A stretch of 64,000 nt of DNA from Pandoraea capi (GCF_902459735.1 NZ_CABPRV010000005.1:337083-401082); one strand, 5' to 3'; counted from the stretch's first letter, positions 1 to 7,001 are shown. Program-made: numbers and translations. Notes: generated by a model not told the origin, from the sequence alone.

Positions 1-170
1 TTCTCTTGCAGTTGAAGCGCGGCGTTTGTGATCTCGAAGATCTGTTCATTCAGCATTTGCTTCACCTCAGCGAGCTTCAGATCGTCATGCGCTCCTACGG
101 CAAATTTTGCAAGGTCGATGGTGGTTCGAAATGCGGCGAGCGCGGTACTCAGTGCGGTAATCGGTTCCAT
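1..170 (-). CDS. Hypothetical prophage protein, partial (3' end outside window)
   Basis: This is a leftward open frame whose start codon is the complement of 168-170 and which runs off the left edge, so only the first 56 residues are visible. They begin MEPITALSTALAAFRTTIDL and form an alpha-helical, soluble-looking segment with no motif I recognise. It would be the next leftward gene after the 469-696 gene and could belong to a leftward early operon. Function is unknown. The reading frame is supported by its normal amino-acid composition; the Shine-Dalgarno signal is weak. Confidence 0.55.
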   Translation of the reverse strand, partial: MEPITALSTALAAFRTTIDLAKFAVGAHDDLKLAEVKQMLNEQIFEITNAALQLQE

Positions 171-211
171 GGTTTTAGCGCAAATGAACTGGCGGTTAGG
201 GGGCGGCGCTG

Positions 212-505
212 ATGGAGATGGCGATGGCAAGTGAAACCACGGTCTTCAGTCTCGACTACGTGCCAAGTGAATGCCGAGTGAGCATTGCTTCGGCTACTCG
301 GCGTCCCGCTGTGCATGTGTTCGAGCAAATCGGTGAGGTAGCGCGGCTTGCCGATAGTTATTTCTGCCGATCGCCCGAAGCTGCGGCTTTTGTTGTCGAG
401 TGCCTCGCGCGTGGCGTGGCTGTTCCGCGTGGAGTAGAAAGCGCTCGAGTTCGTGAGCGCTACCGCACTCAGGCGTTTTCTTCGGGGTCCTCGAGCACTT
501 CGTAG
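212..505 (+). CDS. Hypothetical protein, doubtful
   Basis: This rightward frame gives a protein of 97 residues with ordinary composition in its first 85 residues and no family that I recognise. Two starts are possible: 212, preceded by AGGGGG, and 224, preceded by GGAG at 6 bases. It overlaps the 3' end of the convergent gene at 469-696 by 37 bases and lies opposite to the leftward genes on both sides, which counts against it. No better frame fills 171-468 on the other strand. It may be a small phage gene or non-coding. Confidence 0.35.
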   Translation: MEMAMASETTVFSLDYVPSECRVSIASATRRPAVHVFEQIGEVARLADSYFCRSPEAAAFVVECLARGVAVPRGVESARVRERYRTQAFSSGSSSTS

Positions 506-696
506 ACCTGATTGAACTCGATTTGCACGACTTTCGGAGACATGTCGTCCGCGCGGTACTCGCGGTTCTTCGTGCGGTAGAAGGATAAATCTCCGCTGCC
601 AAAGGTGATTTCGGTGTCGTCTGGAAGGTTCTCTAGGCGCCTCCATATCGAGGTCCTGAAATCGGCCAACGTCATTTTGTACGGTTTGTCGCTCAT
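469..696 (-). CDS. Hypothetical phage protein
   Basis: This leftward gene encodes 75 residues beginning MSDKPYKMTLADFRTS. The start at 696 is chosen over a longer frame because AGGAG lies seven bases upstream of it. The sequence contains repeated acidic and aromatic residues (ENLPDDTEITFGSGDLSFYR, then a C-terminal DPEENA) and looks like a small soluble protein. It lies directly downstream of the CII-type promoter at 798-830, so it would be the first gene of a leftward lysogeny-associated transcript. I do not recognise the family. Confidence 0.6.
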   Translation of the reverse strand: MSDKPYKMTLADFRTSIWRRLENLPDDTEITFGSGDLSFYRTKNREYRADDMSPKVVQIEFNQVYEVLEDPEENA

Positions 697-797
697 GAGC
701 ACTCCTAGATTGAGTGAACTGGTTGTGTGGAAACACCATTCTCGCATGACGGTGAGTGCTCATTTTTATCTCGCAGGGTGTGGTTTTCATGCCTTGC

Positions 798-830
798 ATC
801 GTAGGTTTTTCGTCGTGCAACAGCACGCAA
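798..830 (-). promoter_or_regulatory. CII-activated promoter, pRE-like
   Basis: Read on the minus strand the segment has TTGC, six bases, TTGC (complement of 817-830), which is the lambda CII recognition pattern. After exactly 13 bases comes a -10-like TACGAT (complement of 798-803). Lambda pRE has the same 13-base spacing, as I recall its sequence, and shares TTGCG followed by a TTGCACGA stretch with this site. It lies immediately upstream of the cII-like gene and points leftward, the position of pRE in lambda. Activation by the neighbouring CII-like protein is inferred. Confidence 0.7.
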
Positions 831-852
831 CTTGAATTGAAGGAGATTGGAC

Positions 853-1161
853 ATGGCTGAACGTCCGAATATCGAAAAGTCTCTGCGCTTGCTGCTGACT
901 GGCGACCAGAGGAAGGAGGCGATGGAGGCGCTTGACTGGGACAACTCGCAGGTGTCGCGTTTTCTGTCTGGGCAGACCGGTGTGCTGATCGACAAGCTTG
1001 ACGCCGTTGTCAATCTCATTGGCTTCGTGATGGTGACGCCGCGCTACTTGGAAGGTCTGGCCTCGATGGCTGAGACCGGAGTGGGCTGCCGTTGTGCACG
1101 CGAGGGCGGCGGGGAGTGCGGGTTCGAGCGCCGCGTAAAGGTGGTGGCCCGTGCAGCCTAA
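853..1161 (+). CDS. CII-like phage transcriptional activator
   Basis: The protein has 102 residues. Residues about 5-50 (IEKSLRLLLTGDQRKEAMEA, then DNSQVSRFLSGQ) match the helix-turn-helix of the phage CII family, in which lambda CII has DKSQISRW. CII activates the promoter that establishes repressor synthesis. GGAG stands before the ATG at 853. The C-terminal third contains a CRCAREGGGEC cysteine cluster that is not typical of lambda CII and may be degenerate or bind metal. A TTGC-N6-TTGC site lies 23 bases upstream, so self-linked control in the lambda manner is likely. This is the first gene of the rightward early operon. Confidence 0.75.
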   Translation: MAERPNIEKSLRLLLTGDQRKEAMEALDWDNSQVSRFLSGQTGVLIDKLDAVVNLIGFVMVTPRYLEGLASMAETGVGCRCAREGGGECGFERRVKVVARAA

Positions 1162-1390
1162 CGCAACCGCACCCACTCTGAATCAAGCGGCGGAAGTGCG
1201 CTTTCGCCTCAACGTCGAGGTCGATAAAACCGCTGTCGACAAGGCTACCGATGCATACCTCGACGCTTATATCACCTATCGCTCGGCAACTCTGGGGGCG
1301 ATGCGAATCGAGACTGAACGCGTCGTGCCGGTGTGTCTGTCCTGCGGCGCATGCCAGAACGACGACGGCACCTTGCCGTGCGATCACTGA
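1151..1390 (+). CDS. Hypothetical small phage protein with a CxxC pair
   Basis: The protein has 79 residues and its start overlaps the end of the CII-like gene by 11 bases, which implies translational coupling. Its middle is helical and alanine- and aspartate-rich (VDKTAVDKATDAYLDAYITY). The C-terminus has three cysteines (CLSCGACQNDDG plus a final CDH), which could bind a metal. I recognise no family. Position after cII and before the replication genes fits a small early-operon accessory protein. Confidence 0.6.
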   Translation: MQPNATAPTLNQAAEVRFRLNVEVDKTAVDKATDAYLDAYITYRSATLGAMRIETERVVPVCLSCGACQNDDGTLPCDH

Positions 1391-1400
1391 GTGCGCGTCG

Positions 1401-1511
1401 ATGACTGCCGCCGACTGGATTGCCCTTGTCGTGTTTTTTGCGGTCGCTGTCCCGACGGCGCTCATGTTCTGGCCGTGCCGCGGCCGCGCTCACCCGGAGA
1501 CCACTGAATGA
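1401..1511 (+). CDS. Small single-pass membrane protein
   Basis: This short frame encodes 36 residues: an N-terminal MTAADW, a hydrophobic segment (about residues 6-22, IALVVFFAVAVPTALMF), then a basic and polar tail (CRGRAHPETTE). It starts ten bases after the previous stop, and its TGA overlaps the ATG of the next gene as ATGA, the same coupling seen through this operon. Function is unknown. Small membrane proteins of this sort are common in phage early operons. Confidence 0.5.
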   Translation: MTAADWIALVVFFAVAVPTALMFWPCRGRAHPETTE

Positions 1512-1771
1512 GCTTCCATCGCGTAAATCAAGCGTGGGGCATCGAGTTGCGCCACACCGAGAAGATCGTTCTGCTGGCCCTCAGCCATCACGCGGTCTTG
1601 TCGACGGGTGAATCGTCCCCGAAAGTCAGCCGCTTGGCGCGTGACTGCGGCATGTCAGAGTCGGCCGTCCGCGAGTCCATCAAGGCGCTGGAAGCGGCAG
1701 GACACGTCCAGTCGACCCCCATCCGTCGCGGAGTCACGTGCTATCGCGTCAAGGTCGGGGCAACCGCATGA
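1508..1771 (+). CDS. Winged-helix DNA-binding protein of the replication region
   Basis: The protein has 87 residues and overlaps both neighbours through ATGA junctions. Residues about 16-75 form a helix-turn-helix (HTEKIVLLALSHHA, then VSRLARDCGMSESAVRESIK and a wing GVTCYRVK), the arrangement found in phage replication and MarR-like winged helices. A similar fold starts the next protein, so the pair may be a duplicated DNA-binding module. Its role could be origin binding or control of the replication genes; this is inferred from position. Confidence 0.65.
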   Translation: MSFHRVNQAWGIELRHTEKIVLLALSHHAVLSTGESSPKVSRLARDCGMSESAVRESIKALEAAGHVQSTPIRRGVTCYRVKVGATA

Positions 1772-2568
1772 GTCTCGACGCAATCACATGGGCGCGCCAC
1801 CAGAAGGTGGGGAAGGGCCCGACGAAATCGGTGCTGATGGCGCTGGCTGATTTTGCCAGTGAGGAGTTCATCTCGTTTCCGAGCATCGACACGTTGATTG
1901 CTTGGACTGAGCAGGACCGCAAAACGGTTCTCGCGAACATCGATCGCCTGAAAGAGGCTGGCTGGATCACCGACACGGGGGAGCGTACTGGTCGCACGAA
2001 GCAGATCGTCGTCTACCAGATCAATGCAGAGCGTGGTGTTGAGGTGAAGGTTGGCCCGAGAAGTCAAAGCATCCCGAAATCGGAACAGTTCCATAAACGG
2101 AACCATTCCGAAAACGGAACAGTACCGAAAACGCCCGCAAACAGTCCCAATTCTGCCTCCGAACAGTCCCAAATTTCACCGGAAACAGGCCCGAATTCGG
2201 TACCCGTAACAGTAGTTAACAGTAATGAACAGGTAAGGAACAGTGGAGCGCGCGGAACGCGCTTGCCCGAAAACTGGATTCTCACCAAGGCTCTCGGCGA
2301 TTGGGCGCTGCAAGAGCAACCGACGTGGAATGCCGATCACGTCCGACGCGTTGCCGAGAAGTTCCGAGATTACTGGACTGCCAAATCTGGGCATCAAGGA
2401 CGCAAGACAGATTGGGACGCTACCTGGCGCAATTGGGTGCGCAACGAGAAGGCTCTGGCTGGCGGTGCTGCCGGTGTCGGAATGAACAAGCAGGAGCAGC
2501 TTGAGCAGCGTAACCGCGAAATCGCTGCCGCCCAGGCAGCTCGCGTCATGGCAGGGGAGCGCGCATGA
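1768..2568 (+). CDS. Phage replication initiation protein, O-like
   Basis: The protein has 266 residues from the ATG at 1768, which overlaps the preceding stop. Residues about 10-90 form a winged helix (SVLMALADFASEEF, SIDTLIAWTEQDRKTV, RLKEAGWI) of the kind that begins phage O-type initiators. A serine-, asparagine- and glutamine-rich linker (about 100-165) follows. The C-terminal part (LPENWILTKALGDWALQEQ through TDWDATWRNWVRNEKAL) is a domain often found in phage replication proteins. As in lambda O, the linker region carries a DNA repeat array at 2084-2244 that is probably the origin. It should bind the origin and recruit the host replicative helicase with the product of the next gene. 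Confidence 0.75.
   Translation: MSLDAITWARHQKVGKGPTKSVLMALADFASEEFISFPSIDTLIAWTEQDRKTVLANIDRLKEAGWITDTGERTGRTKQIVVYQINAERGVEVKVGPRSQSIPKSEQFHKRNHSENGTVPKTPANSPNSASEQSQISPETGPNSVPVTVVNSNEQVRNSGARGTRLPENWILTKALGDWALQEQPTWNADHVRRVAEKFRDYWTAKSGHQGRKTDWDATWRNWVRNEKALAGGAAGVGMNKQEQLEQRNREIAAAQAARVMAGERA
2081..2244 (+). repeat. Iteron-like array, candidate prophage replication origin
   Basis: AACAGT occurs at 2084, 2118, 2140, 2162, 2208, 2218 and 2239, and the near-copy AACAGG at 2184 and 2228, all in the same orientation. Spacings are 34, 22, 22, 22, 24, 10, 10 and 11 bases, close to whole helical turns. The copies fall in all three reading frames of the host gene, so the repetition is of DNA and not of protein. 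Some copies sit in small inverted repeats such as GGAACAGTTCC. By analogy with lambda ori inside gene O, this is a candidate origin. Confidence 0.65.
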
Positions 2569-3221
2569 GACCGGAAGATTCCGCCGAGTTCTTCTCGCTC
2601 ATCAGCAACGTCTATGCCTTCTACCGGCAGGACTACTCCGACTTTGTCGGGCAGGTCTGGTGGGGCGCGATGAAGGTCTTCGATATCGCCGCGGTGCGAG
2701 ACGCGCTCGGACGCCACGCCGCAAACCCCGATGCCGGCCAGTTCCTTCCGAAGCCCGCCGACGTCGTGAAGATGCTCGAAGGCTCTACGCAGGACTCAGC
2801 GCTTCTGGCGTGGCACAAGGTCGACAAGGCGGTGCGCGAGGTCGGAACGCATGTTTCGGTCGTGTTCGACGACGCGTTGATCCACCGGGTGATTTTCGAA
2901 ATGGGCGGCTGGGTGCTGATGGGTACGAAAGAGGACAGCGAATGGCCGTTCGTGCGCAACGAGTTCGTCAACCGGTATCGGGGTTATCGCACCCGCAGCC
3001 AGGCGCCGGAGTATCCGCCGGCGCTGGTTGGAATCGTCGAGGCATCGAACTCCCGCAACAACTTCGAATCGGCGGCCCCTGTTCTGATTGGCAACGCGAC
3101 CACTGCCCGCGCGGTTCTCTCGGGTGGCAGTGTCACGCCGTTGGTCGGATACACGCGGATGACGGCTGACGAATTTAAGAAGATCGCGCACAACGGAGAG
3201 CCGCCACGACTCCGCGCATGA
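2565..3221 (+). CDS. DUF6475-type phage replication-region protein
   Basis: The protein has 218 residues and is coupled to the O-like gene through an ATGA overlap. It matches in outline a family of phage proteins that follow the initiator (MRPEDSAEFFSLISNVYAFY, then DALGRHAANPDAGQFLPKPA and a WPFVRNEFVNRYRGY segment); I recall the name DUF6475. By position it corresponds to lambda P, the helicase loader, but there is no sequence proof of that role. No Walker motif is visible, so it is not itself a DnaB- or DnaC-type ATPase. Confidence 0.65.
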   Translation: MRPEDSAEFFSLISNVYAFYRQDYSDFVGQVWWGAMKVFDIAAVRDALGRHAANPDAGQFLPKPADVVKMLEGSTQDSALLAWHKVDKAVREVGTHVSVVFDDALIHRVIFEMGGWVLMGTKEDSEWPFVRNEFVNRYRGYRTRSQAPEYPPALVGIVEASNSRNNFESAAPVLIGNATTARAVLSGGSVTPLVGYTRMTADEFKKIAHNGEPPRLRA

Positions 3222-3400
3222 CACGCGCCGAGTGCTGGCGGCGCTTCGAGGAAGCGGCGAGCGCTGCGAAGGTCGGAAATGGCGATCTCGCACGGGCATT
3301 CATCGCTAGGGTGCGAAGGGGCTGCGGTGACGAGGTAGCAGAGAGGCAAGAGAAAGAACTGAGGGCATACATCGCCTACCTGCATAACAAAGGGAAATGA
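3218..3400 (+). CDS. Hypothetical small helical protein
   Basis: The protein has 60 residues, begins MTRAECWRRFEEAASAAKVG and overlaps the preceding stop as ATGA. It is basic and wholly helical, with an amphipathic heptad-like distribution in its second half (DEVAERQEKELRAYIAYLHN). No family is recognised. The overlap and normal codon use make it a probable translated member of the early operon. Confidence 0.55.
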   Translation: MTRAECWRRFEEAASAAKVGNGDLARAFIARVRRGCGDEVAERQEKELRAYIAYLHNKGK

Positions 3401-3403
3401 CGA

Positions 3404-3904
3404 ATGACCCCGAGTCGATTTGAAAGTAAGTTGCGCGGCCAGACGGCTATTGCACAGAAGGTGTTTGAGGCCGTGCCGATTCAGGAATGCTGGACGTTGG
3501 CGCAGATCGGCTCGGCGCTGATTCGAACGACGCGAGCGAGCATCGATATGCGCATCTTGCAGGGCTGCTTGGCGGCGCTGCGCGATGCCGGACTGGTGCA
3601 GGAGGTGAAGACGGGGCACTACCGCCGCGTTCAGGTCAAGCCGACCGCCATCGCAGACAAGGCGGTTGTTAGCGAAACGAAGGAGAAAGTAGTGGTGACG
3701 AACGAACCGAAATCGCCGATCGACCTGCTGTCTGCCATCACGAAGCGTCTGGCGGCGCTGCACAAGCACGTCGAGACCGAGACCAAGGCCATTGCATCGG
3801 AAATTGAAACGGCGGCGCTGTCGATTGAAGAGGGCCTCGAGAAGATGGCCGGCGAGGCGGCGAAGTTCAAGCAGTTGCAGAAACTGCTGGTCGACGTGGC
3901 CTGA
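3404..3904 (+). CDS. Hypothetical protein with winged helix and coiled coil
   Basis: The protein has 166 residues. Residues about 10-70 resemble a winged helix (QKVFEAVPIQECWTLAQIGS, ALRDAGLVQEVKTGHYRRV). The C-terminal half is a long alpha-helical region (SAITKRLAALHKHVETETKA onward) likely to form a coiled coil. This pairing suggests a dimeric DNA-binding protein of the early operon. Function is not known. Confidence 0.6.
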   Translation: MTPSRFESKLRGQTAIAQKVFEAVPIQECWTLAQIGSALIRTTRASIDMRILQGCLAALRDAGLVQEVKTGHYRRVQVKPTAIADKAVVSETKEKVVVTNEPKSPIDLLSAITKRLAALHKHVETETKAIASEIETAALSIEEGLEKMAGEAAKFKQLQKLLVDVA

Positions 3905-3913
3905 CAGAGCGAT

Positions 3914-4396
3914 ATGGCACGCAAGGGACTAACGTTTCCGGAGAGTGTGGTTGCGAATGGGCGCGTTGGCACGGCCCGAATTCGATCGCAGGTCGGCGCG
4001 GTTGCGCTGACCCCAGCGGAACCGGCGCGCGCACCTATCGTGCCCCTGCCGAATGGAGCGGTTGAAGAGAGGCGCTCGAAGTACGGCAATAAGAAATGTG
4101 AGGTGGATGGCATTCAGTTCGACAGTCGCGCTGAAGCGCGACGATGGTCGCAGCTAATGGCAATGCAGGAGCGCTGCGAAATTCACGAGCTTGAGCGGCA
4201 GGTTGTTTATTTGCTGGCCCCCGGAGTTGTAATCAATGGACGCAAGGCTCCTCCTCTGCGCTACGTGGCCGATTTTGTATACGAGCGCGGCGAGGAAACC
4301 GTGATCGAAGACGTTAAAGGGGTGATTACGCCGGAATATCGGATCAAGCGTCACCTGATGGCGTTGAAGGGTTTGTGCATCGTGGAGATCAAATGA
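3914..4396 (+). CDS. DUF1064 putative nuclease
   Basis: The protein has 160 residues. From about residue 55 it shows the DUF1064 pattern: SKYGNKKCEVDGIQFDSRAE, then a beta-rich region and YVADFVYERGEETVIEDVKG, with the E, D and K (or D-xK) arrangement of a restriction-endonuclease-like or resolvase-like fold. The first 50 residues are a variable, proline-rich leader. DUF1064 proteins occur in phage recombination and nuclease modules. A role in branch resolution or DNA processing is inferred. Its stop overlaps the next start. Confidence 0.75.
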   Translation: MARKGLTFPESVVANGRVGTARIRSQVGAVALTPAEPARAPIVPLPNGAVEERRSKYGNKKCEVDGIQFDSRAEARRWSQLMAMQERCEIHELERQVVYLLAPGVVINGRKAPPLRYVADFVYERGEETVIEDVKGVITPEYRIKRHLMALKGLCIVEIK

Positions 4397-4710
4397 AACA
4401 CGACATTCTGGAATCGATGGATCGAGGTATTTGGTACTGCGTCGAGACGCTTACTGCGCTCGCAGGCCACACGAACCGAGAAACACGTGAAGCTTGCCTG
4501 TTGCTGGTTGGCGAGGGACTGCTTGATATGGATACGATCAACGAGAAGCGCCGATTTCGTTTGGCGATGACCAAGGGCGCTTCGCGTCAACCGGATTATT
4601 CCTGCGTTCCGACGACTGCTACGGCACCGTATTACCCGAGCTGGACGCCCCTCCGTACATATGATCAATACGTCAAATCGCACCAGCAACTTTGTGAGGA
4701 GCGGCGATGA
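4393..4710 (+). CDS. Hypothetical protein with helix-turn-helix-like N-terminus
   Basis: The protein has 105 residues starting at the ATG that overlaps the preceding TGA. Residues about 5-60 (DILESMDRGIWYCVETLTAL, TNRETREACLLLVGEGLLDM) resemble a small winged helix. The C-terminal part is aromatic and proline-rich (YSCVPTTATAPYYPSWTPLR). Its stop overlaps the next gene. It is probably a regulatory or DNA-binding early protein; function is unknown. Confidence 0.55.
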   Translation: MKHDILESMDRGIWYCVETLTALAGHTNRETREACLLLVGEGLLDMDTINEKRRFRLAMTKGASRQPDYSCVPTTATAPYYPSWTPLRTYDQYVKSHQQLCEERR

Positions 4711-4979
4711 GCGGCGGATATCGCCCGACAGGGCGGACGACCAGTTCGCCGCCAGGGTCGGCGCAGCCGGCGGGTGACGCTGTGAATAGCCCGGCGCATT
4801 ACACCAAGCACCCGAGCGGTGTCGAGTGCATCGCGATCACGGAGCATATGGGATTTAACCTCGGCAATGCGATCAAGTACATCTGGCGCGCAGACCTGAA
4901 GAATGACGCGATCGAGGACCTGAAGAAGGCCGAGTGGTACATCCGTCGAGAAATCCAGAAGCGTGAGCGGCAAGCGTGA
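4707..4979 (+). CDS. DUF3310 protein
   Basis: The protein has 90 residues. From about residue 25 it matches the DUF3310 signature: VNSPAHYTKHPSGVECIAIT, then GFNLGNAIKYIWRADLKN and EDLKKAEWYIRREI. DUF3310 domains occur widely in phages, sometimes fused to nucleotide kinases or thymidylate-related enzymes; the biochemical role is unsettled. The first 24 residues are a disordered serine- and proline-rich leader. It is coupled by overlapping start and stop codons to both neighbours. Confidence 0.8.
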   Translation: MSGGYRPTGRTTSSPPGSAQPAGDAVNSPAHYTKHPSGVECIAITEHMGFNLGNAIKYIWRADLKNDAIEDLKKAEWYIRREIQKRERQA

Positions 4980-5386
4980 TGCAACGGAAAAAGCCGATGG
5001 TGCGAACGTCGTTCAAGCGCAAGGCCAAAACGCCGATCAATCCACATAGCGGCGCAGCCGTGCTCAAAGGCGCGACGCACAAGAAAAAGCCCAAACCCGG
5101 CAAGGACAAGAAGATGCTGGAAGCGTGCCGCGGCGAGCGTTGCTATTTGATTGTGCCTGGTATCTGTCTACCAACGGCTGAGACCGTGGTGCCGTGCCAC
5201 TCGAACGAACAGCGGCACGGAAAGGGGATGGGGGTCAAGGCGCACGACAAATATACGGTGCCTGGATGTGCGGCATGTCACGCATGGCTTGACCAGGGGC
5301 GGGCGACGAAAGAAGTGAAATTTGGCACTTGGCGATCGGCATATCGGGAGTGGGAGCCGATTCGCGAAGCGAAGTTCGCGACGTAG
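4979..5386 (+). CDS. YbcO-like (DUF1364) phage nuclease
   Basis: The protein has about 135 residues. The last 85 match YbcO: ACRGERCYLIVPGICLP, then VVPCHSNEQRHGKGMGVKAH and VPGCAACHAWLDQG. The cysteines and histidines form the HNH-like zinc and active site of this family of phage recombination-associated nucleases. A basic leader (KKPMVRTSFKRKAKT) precedes them and may bind DNA. A GTG three bases earlier (4976) is an alternative start. It is coupled to the DUF3310 gene. Confidence 0.8.
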   Translation: MQRKKPMVRTSFKRKAKTPINPHSGAAVLKGATHKKKPKPGKDKKMLEACRGERCYLIVPGICLPTAETVVPCHSNEQRHGKGMGVKAHDKYTVPGCAACHAWLDQGRATKEVKFGTWRSAYREWEPIREAKFAT

Positions 5387-5436
5387 GGTGATGGACAAAC
5401 GAGTCAACGAATTTTATTGATGGAGCAGGCCGCGCA

Positions 5437-5838
5437 ATGACGAGAGACCAATCTGACCAGATCGAAGAGCTGCTCCGGGACTGGTACCGCTGGCAGATTC
5501 GCCAGTCGCATGCGGAGACGCTGTCGCATTTCTATCGCCCCACCGATATGACGTGTCGTCAGTATGTGACTCCGCAATGGGATGGAGATGATGAGACTGA
5601 TTACCAATGGGCGGATGATCGCGTGGCCGAGCAGGTCCAACTTTGTGTCGACCAATTGCCGGCCGAACAACGTGCCGCGATCTCGGTGAGCATGCGAAAC
5701 AAGGAATGTGGCGCTCAGGTCTGGCGTAGTGCCCGTGCGATAACCCCTCATGAGACTTATCATGCGGCGAAAGTGGCATTGCTTCCTAAGTTCGTTGCCA
5801 AGCACTTGATATCCCAGCAAGAACTGTTGGGCGCATAG
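5437..5838 (+). CDS. Putative late-gene regulator, antiterminator Q-like
   Basis: The protein has 133 residues and is the last gene before the late operon. It starts MTRDQSDQIEELLRDWYRWQ and has a helical core (DDRVAEQVQLCVDQLPAEQR), then MRNKECGAQVWRSARAITP and YHAAKVALLPKF, a layout like the sigma-region-4-type antitermination proteins that I have seen at this place in Burkholderia prophages. Two terminators follow within 180 bases and several more lie in the late operon, which fits a need for antitermination. Family assignment rests mostly on position and general resemblance. Confidence 0.5.
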   Translation: MTRDQSDQIEELLRDWYRWQIRQSHAETLSHFYRPTDMTCRQYVTPQWDGDDETDYQWADDRVAEQVQLCVDQLPAEQRAAISVSMRNKECGAQVWRSARAITPHETYHAAKVALLPKFVAKHLISQQELLGA

Positions 5839-5918
5839 ATATTTCCGATTTGGGGCTTGTAAACTGAGAAAAGTTGGTCTACTATTCTTCGCAAGCCTCG
5901 CTCGTCCAGCGAAAACGA

Positions 5919-5946
5919 AAGCCCGCCACTGTGCGGGCTTTTTGCA
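5919..5946 (+). terminator. Rho-independent terminator after the early operon
   Basis: AAGCCCGC and GCGGGCTT form a hairpin at 5919-5942 around CACTGT or similar loop bases, followed by a run of T. It stands 80 bases after the Q-like gene and would stop early transcription. Confidence 0.8.
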
Positions 5947-5980
5947 TTTCTGCATGTCTCCTCCTCGCCTAGCGGCGTTA

Positions 5981-6016
5981 GCCCGCATCACTATGTGTGA
6001 TGCGGGCATTTCTTTT
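5981..6016 (+). terminator. Second tandem terminator before the late operon
   Basis: A perfect 11-base-pair hairpin (GCCCGCATCAC, loop TATGT, complement; 5981-6007) is followed by ATTTCTTTT. It lies only 35 bases after the first terminator and 20 bases before the first late gene. Tandem terminators at this point recall the lambda tR' site that Q overcomes. Confidence 0.75.
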
Positions 6017-6026
6017 GCGAGTTTCC

Positions 6027-6302
6027 ATGGCGCGTCCTTCAAAGATCACCGATGCGGACGCCCTGTTGGGGGAGATCGCGCTAGTTCGATCCGCAATCTG
6101 GCAAAACGGTGCGCGCCGAGTGGCTTCGTTGATTACTGCGGCCACAACTGATGCAGCGCTACTGCCCGAAGGGGCTTTCGCTCTCGTATGTGTAACGGCG
6201 TTCCCGGCCGGGGCGCCGTCGCGCTTGATGATCGATGTCCCGCTTTATCCCCGGGAGCCCAAGGACGGAGGTCTTCCTGCGGCATGGCTTAAGCGAGGGT
6301 GA
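6027..6302 (+). CDS. Hypothetical protein at the head of the late operon
   Basis: The protein has 91 residues from the ATG at 6027 (MARPSKITDADALLGEIALV). The middle is alanine-rich and hydrophobic (LVCVTAFPAGAPSRLMIDVP) without a clear membrane helix. It lies 7 bases before the gpZ-like gene. I do not recognise a family. A longer in-frame start at 5997 would lie inside the terminator stem and is unlikely. Confidence 0.5.
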   Translation: MARPSKITDADALLGEIALVRSAIWQNGARRVASLITAATTDAALLPEGAFALVCVTAFPAGAPSRLMIDVPLYPREPKDGGLPAAWLKRG

Positions 6303-6309
6303 CCGGAGA

Positions 6310-6891
6310 ATGCTGAGCCTGAATGTTCGATCTGATCTGCGCGGCATATCTGCTGATCTCTCGCGATACCTTGGCGAAGAGAAAAAGGCAGTAGTGCGGG
6401 CTCTGAATAAGACGGCCACCCAAGCCCGAACGGAGGCCTCTAAGGAGGTCCGGGCTGTCGGATACAACATCAAGGCCAGCTCGATCAAGAAATCGTTTTC
6501 GATCAAGCGCGCTTCTGTCGCGAATCTCGTTGTCACGCTAAAGGCGACAGGACGTCCCATTGGCCTGATCAACTATGGTGCGCGTCAAGGTAAAGGTGGT
6601 GTGAGCGTTCAGGTCAAATCCGGCCGGAAAGTGCTTAAGCACGCATTCATCGCGAACATGCCGAACGGCCACCGTGGTGTGTTCGAGCGTGCCGGTCGAG
6701 GGCATAAGAAAGTCGTACGCAACGGAAAGGTGATGCGATCAGGGTTGCCGATCAAGGAGTTGTTCGGTCCTTCGATCCCTCAATCACTTGCCAACGACGC
6801 CGTTGAGAAGGCGGTGATGGCGAAGATCCGCCAGAAATTCCCGCAAATCCTTCGGCATGAGTTGGCCTTCGTCGCCAGCCGTCGGCGGTAA
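6310..6891 (+). CDS. Minor tail protein Z-like
   Basis: The protein has 193 residues. The N-terminal half (MLSLNVRSDLRGISADLSRY, AVVRALNKTATQARTEASKE, SIKKSFSIKRAS) matches the prophage minor tail protein Z family. It is strongly basic. Start 6310 has GGAG four bases upstream and avoids a long overlap. In lambda, Z acts in tail completion; here it is placed before the terminase genes, apart from the other tail genes, and the tail is of Mu type, so its role in this virion is uncertain. Confidence 0.75.
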   Translation: MLSLNVRSDLRGISADLSRYLGEEKKAVVRALNKTATQARTEASKEVRAVGYNIKASSIKKSFSIKRASVANLVVTLKATGRPIGLINYGARQGKGGVSVQVKSGRKVLKHAFIANMPNGHRGVFERAGRGHKKVVRNGKVMRSGLPIKELFGPSIPQSLANDAVEKAVMAKIRQKFPQILRHELAFVASRRR

Positions 6892-6939
6892 CCACTCCCT
6901 GGCACGAGTGCACAAAAAATGAGCGCGGGTCCTTCCCCG

Positions 6940-6985
6940 GGGATCATGCAGGGCGGGAGCGAAGACTCGCGGAATTCGCCCAGCG
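6940..6985. other. Candidate cos (packaging) site
   Basis: The 134-base gap before the Nu1 gene holds GGGCGG at 6951-6956, then CTCGCGG at 6966-6972 and TTCGC at 6975-6979. Lambda cos contains GGGCGG, CTCGCGG and TTCGC in the same order over a slightly shorter distance. The central bases include a GCGA, four bases, TCGC inverted repeat (6959-6970), in keeping with symmetric nicking. The site is at the expected place for a lambda-type terminase. Exact ends cannot be read from sequence alone. Confidence 0.4.
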
Positions 6986-7001
6986 CTGAGTTTTGAAATT
7001 T

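Noticed and set aside
149-826. Long leftward open frame of 225 codons
   Set aside because: It is arginine- and histidine-rich, crosses the well-supported 469-696 gene in another frame and the CII promoter, and lacks a ribosome site.
2501-3169. Rightward frame of 222 codons
   Set aside because: It shadows the DUF6475-type gene, is arginine- and glycine-rich and resembles no phage protein.
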